The translations under genes and the position numbers were made by a program. This document shows positions 1-11,100 of a stretch of 64,000 nucleotides of DNA, one piece after another. The notes beneath the pieces were generated by a model. That model was given only the letters and a program-made list of their open reading frames with translations. It ran no database searches and was not told the DNA's origin. This DNA is from Halichondria panicea (taxonomy: Eukaryota; Porifera; Demospongiae; Suberitida; Halichondriidae), in contig NC_087389.1 of assembly GCF_963675165.1 (NCBI RefSeq), positions 2,824,001 to 2,888,000 of the forward strand. Reading direction: 5' to 3'. Positions within the stretch are counted from its first letter, which is position 1. Each line of letters begins with the position of its first letter.

Positions 1-328
1 GGCCACGTCTTCCATTATACAGTATGCACATTATACTTTATGTAGGTGATAGGTATACACGACCCCTGTTGCTTAGGCCCTGATAAAATAATTATGCTCG
101 GAATATTTTTAGCATAATAGGTGTCTAAAGAATAATTGGGGATAATAGGCATCAATGTTGCTTTTCAGTAAAGATCATTAAATTTTTTTTTTCATTAAGT
201 TTTGCACAACAACGTCTTAATTTAAGTCAGCACGATAATGTCATGATGTCTTGCGTCAAGTTGTGTGCTGTGTTTATGTCAATACCTTCTAAATATTATG
301 TCGGGAATAATCAGATTTGATATGGTAT

Positions 329-1253
329 GTGCAAAATATGGACTCTGGACTCTAGACTGGACTGGACTTTGGACTGGACTGTGGATTGATCTCAACTAGA
401 CTGTGGGCAATGTAGCTAGCCGGCTTTAGTCATTGCTTGCTGTACGTTACAAATCCTGCAAAGACAACTGTAAGGTGCCAGACAAATCAACAAGCAGTAA
501 ACAAGCCTACCATTTCACCCTCAGTGTCCCTAATATCCTCTGGCAGTGTCCCTATTACTCACTCTACCCACAAATGCACACATTGATACAAAACAAAAAT
601 TCACAGGAGTAACTGCACTGCTGCTGAGTTTTAATATCTTAACGTCAGGTGGAACAACTAAACTTGCCAGGATGAACAGTTGACAAACTGCTGTGATGGA
701 GGATATAATTATAGTAGTGTGCTGCTTGCTCTAGACCAGGCTTCTGGAGTGTCTCGACTCTGTAAGGCCTTCTTTCAAACCTACTATTGCCAAGTGTATG
801 GAGGCAATGGTATAGGAGTTCCTCCTGCAACCTTGACACACTGTACTAAGAATGGATTGCAAGTGTTACAGGCTGGTATAATTATGCTTGTGGTGCTCCT
901 TGTGTACTCTCGGTGCGGCGCTAGTAGTAGTGTGTACGTGTGCTTGTAGAAGATTCTGTGTTGCATGTGAAAACTTCCCAGGAGCAAAATTATGAATAGG
1001 CCTAAGATGGCTCAAACTATTTTGGGGGTAGAGTAATTATAGGAGGAGTAGCGTATAGGGACACTGCCAGAGGATATTAGGGACACTGAGGGTGAAATGG
1101 TAGGCTTGCTTACTGCTTGTTGATTTGTCTGGCACCTTACCGTTGTCTTTGCAACGTACAGCAATTATAGCAATGGCTAAAGCCGGCTTGCTACATTACC
1201 CACAGTCTAGTCGAGTCGAGTCGAGTCCACAGTCCAGAGTCCATGTTTTGCAC
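329..1253. mobile_element. Foldback element with arms of about 200 bp
   Basis: Left arm 329-557 and right arm about 1045-1253 are near-perfect complements: GTGCAAAATATGGACTC on the left against GAGTCCATGTTTTGCAC on the right, through GCCGGCTTTAG and CCTCTGGCAGTGTCCCTA. The outer 60 bp are a run of CTGGACTGGA-type repeats that differ in copy number between arms. The interior (560-1040) has no transposase. It lies in the last visible intron of saccharopine dehydrogenase copy A. Confidence 0.8.
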
Positions 1254-1350
1254 TCACCCGATTTTATATGATGGATTTTTGGTGAGAATAGGCACGTTCT
1301 TCAAAAATTAAAGAACGTAAAAAAATCAGGGCCTATACTGTTACTTATAC

Positions 1351-2884
1351 CTGTTTGTCTGGCCATTCTATGCCGATAAAATGGTGAAGAAATATGGCAT
1401 CCCTCTCTCCTGGTTCATAGGCGAGCAACCTCTCCAAATATGCACATAAAGTATCCAGTGGACTGCCAATCAGTTGAACCGGGTCGTCGGAGAGTAACCT
1501 CAATCTGTATCAAAGCAAAATATTATGTACACATGCTACCAAACTATTATAATACATACTCTTCAATGGACTTAAAAAGATGGTCATCCTTGCTGACAGC
1601 CTGGTACACACTAGAGCGAATGTCGAAATGTTTTTTTATGTCTTCTTTTGAGACCAGCATGGCCAGAAGGTCTCTCTATTGTTGAATACAAATGCTTTTT
1701 AAAACTACACAGAAATCTGACTAACCCATTTCACTAGTGAAGTAGCACCCTTCCCAAATCTCTGATGTTCTTTCGTACTCAACAACCCCATCTTGTTTAA
1801 TCCTTGAAAAATCTTGCATGTTCCCTACAGCAAATTAAGAACAGCAAGTTAATTATTTAACAAATTAATGCATCAAAGCCTTGCGCTGGTCATAGCTATA
1901 ATTATTATAATTTTAGACACTAGTTGATAAGATCTACATGGGAAGTACATGGGAAGTACATGGGAAAAGTGCCTCAGAGCAGGTATACTATGGGACTTAG
2001 TATACCTGCAAATTTACATAGTATACCTAGTATTCCGGTGTCAAGTAATTGTATTGTAGTCAAGCGGTTTGCGCATGCGCACTAGTGTCTAAATGAGTTA
2101 GATACTGTTTTGGAGGTGTCTATGGGATTTAGAAGCCCAAAGGCACTGATTTAGTATCCCGAGCGTAACTATTATATAGTCAGCAGGATCTCTCTCTTGA
2201 GGTCTACAAATCCACAAGGTAGCTACCCTAACCTAATGCGTTGCACCAATAATCATGTTCCAAATTCTGCATGATTGGCACATTGGCTGAATTAAGCTAT
2301 GTTATAATTGATCTCCTGGTTCAAATTTATCAGGCTTGGTACCATGCGGTCAGGCCTTAAACCATGGCGGATTCATCAACTATAACTAGTAATTTTGCTC
2401 TTGTCTTGGGAGAGAGGTATTCTAGACAGCTAGGCTAGAAAACTTAGCTAGAGGCAGGCTCCCCGCTTATAGGCAACAACAACTAGTTATAAACGAATTG
2501 ACATCACTAGTAGTTTAACCAAATTCTTAGAAGACTGAAAAAAGCGAAAACAACACCTGACAGGTGAAGTTGTAACACAATAGTAAAAAAATCTTGGAGT
2601 AGGGCTACATGTACATGTATATAGTCTCGTTCTGAGGCCAATTTTTATTTAATAGAAGGGATGGTGAAACAATATTAATGCGTAAATATTTCTTCTATTG
2701 CCTATACGTTAACAGCTGAGTTCGAAATCAATGATGTTATACTAGCTGCATGTTGAACAAAACTTCAAATTTTTATGCCTCGGTGCGCATGCGCAAGCAA
2801 GGTATACGGTAGTGTGTTTGTGTGTGCGTGTGTGTGTGTGTGTGTGTGCGTGTGCATGCGTGTGTGTGTGTGTGCGTGTGTGTG

Positions 2885-2915
<31 letters not shown>

Positions 2916-5900
2916 AGACTGCTAGCTACAGCTGCTCAAGGATCAATGAAATGCAAGTAAGAGTTTCTATAGGCTTCTAGTCATGTTTTTCTTTATTTTA
3001 ATTTGTGGATTTGCAAAATAATGCTTTGTTCTCAAATTATGCCTAATTTTGCTTACTTAGAATGCCATTGCAGCCTTTTGGAAGAGTGCGTAGCAAAATT
3101 TGTTCACCGAGTGTTGCTACTATGCTTATAGTAGTTAGCTCTGCATGCACTAGAACGCTAGCTATTGGTAGCTGCAAGAGTGAGAAGAGAGCTACAAGGC
3201 TCTGCGCAGCCATCAATTTTAGACTTAAACTTTTGGCATCAATCGTTTTTAACAACAGTCGTGGTTGATCATTCATTACCCACTATTCGAATTTCCCTGT
3301 GATTCTGGAATCTGCCTGCATGCAGCAAAAATTAATTAATGCATCTGATCATGATAATTATAATGTGTCATGCACTCCTGAATAGTAGCTTTATGTTATG
3401 TAGCTTTGGCACCTCCACCGAGGCATCATTAAAATAATTAGCACTACCTTAATTATCTTATTATATAAAGCTTACTTATTTACCTTGTATCTCAGTGTTC
3501 CCCTAATGACTGTCTGTGCCTCGGGAATACCATATATGTCAATATAATTGAGTGAGTTCCTGTTGAAGTAGCCATCGAAGTCCATTTTCGGGTGAAGGTG
3601 GGAGAATGACTGCAGATTTTCTGGAGCCATTAATTGTCCCGGAGCTGTCTCAAATATCTACATGATGATGGATCTCAAAATGAATATGGTGTGACATTCT
3701 TACTTGGTTGTCTCTTTTGTACTTGCCCTGGTTAAGAGCCGCTAGCAAAACTCCCTTGGGACTCCAGCTGTATATGCATGGTGTTACGATTATTAATAGT
3801 ATGGCTATAAGAGTGCAATATGGGATTAATAGCACGAGTAACAGCAATGGCAAGGATACTAATTGCACAAGGCGTAGCCGAGTGCTATTAACCTTGCCAG
3901 TGCTTGTTGTTTTGAGTGCTATTAATCCCTTATTCCACGAGTAACCATACTATTGATACAATGCGTTGTCATTGACAGCGTGCAATTACTTGATAGGTAA
4001 TTGCACGCTGTCAATGACAATGTGCACCGGATATGATACGGGATTAATTGCTGTACACTCTCCAGTCACTAATAGCACATCATACGATTAGTATAATTAA
4101 TAGTATGGCTATTCGTGCAATATGGGATTAATAGCACGAGTAACAAGCAATGGCAAGGTTAATAGCACTCGGCGTATGCACGAGTAGCCATACTATTGAT
4201 TGTTAATCGTTTGTGATGCAGTTTTAAGGACATTTTTAGCTGCAGTTTCAGTAAAAAAACATTAGCGGCGGCTGTTATTCGAACGTGCGGTCGTCAAGGC
4301 AATAATTGCACGTCGTTAATGATGACGTGCAATTACTGCCTTTACGACGTGCAATTACTGATACGCGATTAATCACTGTACGAATTACAATGAATAATAG
4401 GACAACATGCGATTATGGCTATAATCAATAATGCTAACCTGAACTTGTATCTCAAAGGATTGTTAGCATAATCTGGATGAGGTAACCCTCCGCACCAAGA
4501 CTCAAACGAAACTACCTACATTGTATTATATGAACTCAAAATTATAATCAGCAAATTAATATACCTTTCCACCGTTGCTGTGAACCTCATCAAAACACTC
4601 CATTGCCAACATGTGGTCTATTCCAGGATCAACACCGACTTCATTCATCAGAGTTATACCAGCGTCCATGGCAGGTTTATGAAACTCCTGCATACATGTA
4701 AAGATAAAAAACACGTTCGTATAGTAACAGGCTATTTGCAGTCTGCATGAGAACTACAATCAAGCTACAATGTCATTTACCTGCAGTTCTGATGTGACAT
4801 AACTTGATGTGACAAGACTTTTCCTATGTTTAATGCACTGTTTTGCCGCAAGTGTGTGTTGAGTATGGAGCACATTGCTGTAACAGTTAATCAACATTTT
4901 ACTCCATTACTGCACCAGTCATCAAAATAGTATATAATGCACATACTGTGCTGTTTGTATTAAATTATCGTCCCCCATGCAATTAAGAAAGACGTAGTGT
5001 GGCTGTTGAAGGCCAAAAAGGGGTTACGAAAACCCGGTATATAGTCTAGAAGTGATTTTGAAGCAAAAATTGTCCTAATTAAAAATACTTCAGTAAACTA
5101 TTAAGAACTGTCAAGTAGCCGCTTTTAAGTTAGTCATTCACAATAGACAAACATAAGACAGTGGAGCACACATTTTTAGTAGAACTAATAGAAAACGGCA
5201 CAATCAATGCAGCCTACAGAAATTGCATAATTCTATTTCTAACATAATGATTAGCTAATTACTCCCCCTTTAAGATGTGATCGTCGACATAATACATTCC
5301 TGTATATATAGGTACAAGGTTTTGAAATCTCAAGGGATGTACTAAGTTCTATAGTAGTCACAGCAACATCTGCTGCACGATCGGTAATTCCTGTATAGGT
5401 TGCATGTTTTCAGTTCAGTTCGAGTTTTTTGGTTGCTGTGTATACAGGCAGCACATCTAAATCAGGTGGTAATTCCACTTTCATTTTACGTTTTCTGTTC
5501 CTAGTGTGACAACAAAGTAAGCGTTCATCCATTCAATTCTAACATGAGTGAACCACAACTTTTGCCTAATGGTCCTATGGTTATACCATCTTGTCCCCTT
5601 GCAAATAATAATTGTAATTATGTTTGAAATTACTTTGAAGTTGAAGAAGTCTATATATGAATGGAAATCTTTAACTTCGAAACTTCTATATTCTTTGCCT
5701 TAGAGTCGTGCTGCATGTGCTAAGCTTTCTCCTATCTCATTCGGCTTCATCGGATCAAACCTCGTCCTAGCTAAGGTGCTTCTAACATTTTTGCTGTACT
5801 TAGAAACACGTGAGTGTTAGGAAATCCAGCACTTATACTCTCGCAATCTACGAATACTTCCTTTGTTTAAATCCTTTCTTCACTATTCATTTTACACTGC

Positions 5901-7764
5901 CCTCTCAGCAAGCCCATTCAAAGAGGGGGTGACACGGGGCTGAAATCAAATGCTCAATTCCATTGACTTTTAGAAACTTCAGGTAGCTCAACTTGTGTGA
6001 ACAAAGTTTTTAGTTGAGAGTAGATGGAGTAGATTGCCCCTCCCCCCAAGACAAGTTACTCGTGAGCAAAATTCTCGATCCCCTCTTTTCTAAACGCATG
6101 CGAAAACAACAACACCTTAATTATGCATGCACAAAAGAAGTAGTTGGAACTTCAAGAGATTATATAAGACAAACGAGCAGACAGAAGAAACCGATGTCAC
6201 AGTTTATACTGTAATACACAACTGTACTTTGTCAAAATTATTAATCAGACTCTCTGTCAATGTGTCCTGTAATAATTACAGAGAGAACATGCATGCCATG
6301 GTACTGACTACAGCTTCATTAGTGAGCTAGGTCACTTTACTCCTTATTTTTTCTTGAGGAGGGCATGGCCATGCAGATATTACTCCAGGGCAGAGGAGGT
6401 ACGTACAACAGGGGGTGCAGCTCTAGCAATTAGTCTTTGATTGAGCACTAATTATCCGCCCACGTCGTGTGTTATTGCTGAGTGTAATCAAAGGCTAATT
6501 GCTTGAGCTGCACCGCTCCTGTTGGACCTCTTGTGTCTCCAGGGGGGACAAGTTACTCCAGAGCAATTGGTCCTGGGGGGGACAAGTTAGACGACAAGTT
6601 ACTGAGTCTGGTCCCCCCAGGAAAAATTGCTGAGTCCCGAGTAATGCATCCAGGGGAAGGGGGGCAATTGCCGTATAGCACTAAATTTTCACGGATTGCT
6701 CAAACTAGACATTTTGCAGATTTTATTTCGAGGATAAGAGGTTCAATTAATGACCACATCCCTACAGTAGAGAGGTTTTTCAACCAATTTTCGGGGGCAC
6801 TAAATTTTCGAAAATAACTAGCTGTATAGTATTGTGGGAGAAATCCACTCCGTGACAGATCTATCACGCATACATTTCTAGCGTAATTATAATGGCCAGG
6901 CCCATCAAGAACTATAGCCATGCATAATGTGAGAACAAAACGCGATATTATAGTGCAACAACGTCAAAATTAATACCTACAGCACAAGTAAGTACATCAG
7001 TTAGTTAGACTGATGCCCGAGGGCTGCATTGATAATTGCACTTGTGCCGTGCAATACCGTATCAAATACACAATTGTGATTGCCATGCATGGTCGTGTAG
7101 CACAACGTCACATAGGACTGATCTTTGCTGTAGAATTATGCCCAGCCCTATAAGGCTTGCTGAGTTGTGACGCTTTCAATGCTGCAAACTACTGGCCAAC
7201 TCTTATAAAATTGCAGAACACAATGTTTATAATTATAGTGGCGTAGGAAGCAATTTCTCAATGGGGGGGGGGGGGCGGGGGCGGGAGTTGAATGGATAAG
7301 AGTCTACATAGTGCAGCTTGGATATGGTATCAAGAGTATACATCTCTTGTGACATGCATGGGTCAGATGCGCACTTACCTAACCACAAGTTCATGGCTGC
7401 CCACCAGCATACTTAGATTTGACTCAGAATAAACATCCAATTCCACTGCACTTGTGTTTTTAAATTTTTCTGCCAACCGCTGAGCTTGTTCAATAACGTT
7501 GGATGCTAAGCACAAGACATTTTAATATAATTTGGATTTCTGGGACTATATGACAACTAAGCATGCATACATACATGTAGCTACAGCAATGTGCGTATAC
7601 ATTGTACATCATACTGACTATACTAATTGACAATGCATGCATGCATGCATGTGTTATGTACCAACTGTTACTGCAACTTTTCCATCTCTGGTTAAATACT
7701 CCACCAAAGGGCCAGCAGTGAAGCCAGATCCCAGCACCAGAACTTTTCTCAGGGCACTTGCCAT
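1351..7764 (-). CDS. Saccharopine dehydrogenase (L-glutamate-forming), tandem copy A, 3' part outside window
   Basis: Saccharopine dehydrogenase splits saccharopine into aminoadipate semialdehyde and glutamate in lysine degradation. Visible exons, in gene order: 7662-7764, 7379-7505, 4781-4877, 4565-4687, 4439-4515, 3704-3767, 3484-3657, 1726-1824, 1560-1675, 1351-1504; all phases agree. The start gives [14 protein letters not shown], a Rossmann GxGxxxxP nucleotide fold with no lysine-ketoglutarate reductase domain before it. [27 protein letters not shown] and RGTLRYK are family signatures. The last two exons seen in copy B (NGFSAMA and the C-terminus) are missing because the final intron, holding a foldback element, runs past base 1. 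A 46-nt intron (3658-3703) is absent from copy B. Exon 3 reads [15 protein letters not shown] where copy B has [15 protein letters not shown], so the conserved PY pair is changed here. Function retained or not is open. Confidence 0.85.
1920..2770. other. Intron DNA of copy A between exons 7 and 6b, no gene
   Basis: Holds a triple ACATGGGAAGT repeat (1936-1966) and a TATACC-rich inverted stretch (1983-2030). Otherwise AT-rich and featureless. It is followed by the microsatellite-bearing repeat at 2775. Confidence 0.5.
2775..3290. repeat. Interspersed repeat with TG microsatellite, copy 1
   Basis: CCTCGGTGCGCATGCGCAAG, then GGTATACGGTAGTG, a TG/TGCG tract (2815-2915), AGACTGCTAGCTACAGCTGC and a body ending near CAACAGTCGTGG. 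It is the same order as 33137-33780. Confidence 0.65.
3790..4395. repeat. Compound foldback with a perfect 24-bp hairpin
   Basis: TAGTATGGCTATAAGAGTGC (3797) is answered by GAGTAGCCATACTATTGAT (4179). In the centre, 3966-3989 and 3997-4020 are perfect complements (24 bp, 7-nt loop). The following TTACTGCC...GACGTGCAATTAC part is a second foldback, shared with 32640-32760. Confidence 0.65.
4878..7378. other. Large intron 2 of copy A with repeats
   Basis: Apart from the elements at 6386-6540 and about 6670-6835 (GCCGTATAGCACTAAATTTT to AACTAGCTGTATAG), a poly-G run (7263-7281) and ATGC repeats (7633-7652), I see nothing. The 104-codon frame at 6503-6817 straddles two repeats and is not a gene. 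Confidence 0.5.
6386..6540. mobile_element. Short MITE, GAGGAGGTACG family
   Basis: GCAGAGGAGGTACG ... GCAGCTCTAGCAATTAG is mirrored by CTAATTGCTTGAGCTGC ... GGACCTCTTG. The interior AATTATCCGCCCACGTCGTG is shared with 53653-53690. Confidence 0.55.
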
Positions 7765-8116
7765 CTAACTTGTCAAAATATTGAGCTATACTTTCTCTTC
7801 AATTACTCCAGTGGATCAATTTATCTTAGACACATGCACTGACTTTGAAATCATGTTGCTTACACAAAAAGCACTCACAAACATTTGGAATTTTAAGCAG
7901 CATGCATTCCAATCATACCTACTAGATAATCAGTTGTTGCATGCAGCTACTAATAAGCTTTGCCATGCCAACCAATGCACGAGATATTGGACCCACATGA
8001 AGCTGAATTATGTGAGCATGAGCCCAGATTGTCATTGTATAAACCGAGCCATTAATTTTTGTTAAACTAAACATGCACAGTAAAACACAGTAAACACTAC
8101 ACATTGAAACATACAA
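7765..8116. promoter_or_regulatory. Spacer between the two saccharopine dehydrogenase copies
   Basis: Only 352 bp separate the stop of copy B (TGA, complement of 8117-8119) from the ATG of copy A (complement of 7762-7764). This stretch must hold the 3' end of copy B and the promoter and 5' UTR of copy A if the two are separate transcripts. I see no coding content or repeat. The alternative of one read-through transcript cannot be excluded. Confidence 0.4.
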
Positions 8117-11100
8117 TCAGCTTATGTTCATCACAGAAGCTTCAATCCCCTCTCTCTTTAACGCTCTCAAGATAGGTTTGTAGATATCTTCGGAGGTGGG
8201 GGTCACAATTCCATGCTTCTTTATCTCCCCTGCAAATAAAACAGTATAGATACACCTTCATGATACTCATTCAATACTCTCACCATTGAGTATCATTTTA
8301 GCAGCTATGGCAGTGGGCTTCCCTACAGTTTGTGCCATTGCACTAAATCCATTTGGTGCTCCGTACATAGTAAAATCAATATGTCTTTTCTCCACCTAGA
8401 TGAATGTGTTAAATTGTGGAATGCAACTCAGTATACATGTCAAAAGTACAAAAATACTTGCATAACTGTACACAATAATATTGGGGACAAGTTTTGTGTG
8501 TATCAAATCAATAACATTATTTATGCCTCGGTGCGTCAAACAAACTTCTATCTACTTCCTTCAATCCACTTTCGTCCTTTGTGATGTCATTGTTTTACTG
8601 AGCATATTTTGCGTTAGCTGGTATCTGGCTAATGGTTAGCGCATGCGCAAGCAGTCGATACCAGGCCCATCTTCAGAGGAAGTGCGGCCTGGGATCGAGG
8701 CTGAGTATGAGCAAGTGAGATATGTGGTAGAGTATTTGTGTGTGTCTGTCTGTGTACGTGCATCTGTGTAGACTGCTAAAATAGCTGCTATGATCAATGA
8801 AGTCCAAGTAAGAGCTTCTATAGGCTTCGATCTAGTCACTTTTTCCTTGGATTTCAATTTTTGGATTTGCAAAATAGTCCTTTGTTCTTGCCATTGCAGT
8901 CTCTTCATACTTGTGCTTGGCAAAATATTCTACTTACATGTATATATAGTAGCTGACTCTGTATGCACTAGAATGTTTGCTATATTGGTATAGCTGTAGG
9001 AGCAAAGAAAAAGATACGCGCATATGCAAAGCTGTACTGTTTCATTGAGTACAGCCACTTTTAATTATGGACTTCGAACTTTTGGTAACCTTCTTAGCAA
9101 CCATCTGGTTGATCATTTTGCATCATCCATTCCTGAAAAGTATTAGCTTCCATGTGCAGAGCGGTGTTTTTATACCACCATTATTATTAAATTTTTTTAC
9201 AAACATTATTATTCACCTGTTTGTCTGGCCATTCTATCCCAATGAAGTGATGTAGAAATATGGCATCCCTTTCTCCTTGTTCATAGGTAAGCAACCTCTC
9301 CAAATGTGCACATAGAGCATCCAGGGGACTGCCAACCATATCCACTGGGTCATCTGACAGTAGTCTCAAGCTGTATACACAATGTCATAGGAATGCCACG
9401 TACATGTACAACGTACTCTTCAATTGACTTCAGGACATCGTCATCCTTGCCAACAGCCTCATACACACTGGAGTGAATGTCCGATTTCCGTACATCTGTT
9501 TGCGAAATCAGAATGGCCATCAGGTCTCTCTAGTGAATATAAAGTTACACAATAAAAAATAAATTTTGCAGGGAAATCGTATTTTACATACCCATTTCAT
9601 ACTAGCAGCATCCTTCATCAATCTCTGGTTTTCCACCAGGCTCAACAGTCCCAGTTTGTACATCGCTTGAAGTATTTTGCAAGTTCCCTGCATAAATTAA
9701 CTTCTTTAGTATGGCAATGTATATAATTATGATTCTTTATATCACGTTGTTACCTAACAAATGTGTAATATAAAACCCTTCTGTGTTATTATAATTATTA
9801 TCCATGAACTGCTTGGAAAGCTAAATCTGTGCTTGCGTAACATGTAGTTGCTTTGTCAACAAGAAGGATGCGTAGCAACAAGTTGAAGACGAGTTAAGAG
9901 AAAGAAGACGGCTAAGAGACAAAAAAATAAGACTCTAGCACACATCACACGGTATGCTGAGGAGGTTGGACATGCGTCATAGTGTTTTACGGAGGAAATG
10001 TGTGCATGGAGAGATATACGGAAACTTACAGAGAACAGTAGCTATCCTACTAGCTAAGCTAAAAGACTACAAACAATTTTAGCACTCCGTACTAGTACTA
10101 AATGATGCTAAAAATACGCACTGAATCTAGAAAGTGAGTAGCATAGTCATAAAACTTCGAGCTGTTGCTACACTTCCCTTTGTTTTTTTTACTCATGTCT
10201 TGATGTATCAGGTATACCAATCATTTAAACAACTACGACTCATAACCAACAGGAGATATAATACAAGAGAGATAAGCGCATAAGAATGGAAGAGTTATGA
10301 ATGCTGACTCAGCTGGATCGAATGTGATTATTGATGACTACTGATGAAGCTTGTCTAGCATCAGAGGAGGTACGACATAGGTTGACCTTTTGCTAATCGG
10401 TCGCTAATGAGTTACTCCCGTATTGCATTCCTGCACATGACAGGATTTAACGCCCACATTTACCTAGAGAAGGTGTGGCCTCGCGTCATAAATTATCAAC
10501 AAGTTTCACGGAGAAATTACTTGAGTGTACGGAGAAAGAAGAGTGGAAGCACAACACCAAAACTTGCTCTCCTAGCTAGCTAAAAGACTACAAACGATCG
10601 TAGTACTCCACAGTAGTTATAAATAATGCCTTGCTATATCCTGTGACATAAGAACATGAATAGCATAGAAGAAATGATAAATTTACAGTGTAAACACGAA
10701 GAACAGTAAAATAGCGCTGACAGTGCATAAAATACCTGCTGAGTCAACACAAAAATCATGTGGGCGTGGACACTTGTCATGCCGCAGGAATGCAATACGG
10801 GAGTAACTCATTAGTGACCGATTAACAAAAGGTCAACCTATGTCGTACCTCCTCTGGTCCAGCATCCTCTGCATGGTTAGCCTCGATTCCAGGCCACTCT
10901 TCCTCGAAGAGAGGGCCTGGTATCGACTGCTTGCGCATGCGCTAACCATTAGTCAGATACCGGCTAACGCAGGATAACAACGTGTATGCTCAGTAAAACA
11001 ACGACGTCACAACGAACGGAAGTGGATTGAAGGAAGTAGATAGAAAGTTCGATTGAAGGGTTTCTAGCCCATCTGAGAAAGAGCTGATAGCTACCCGTAG

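Noticed and set aside
2775-2960. 61-codon frame rich in Cys and Val
   Set aside because: It is a translation of the TG microsatellite. The same applies to frames at 16959-17141 and 33186-33381.
6503-6817. 104-codon plus-strand frame
   Set aside because: It crosses the end of one MITE and most of another and has no protein-like composition.
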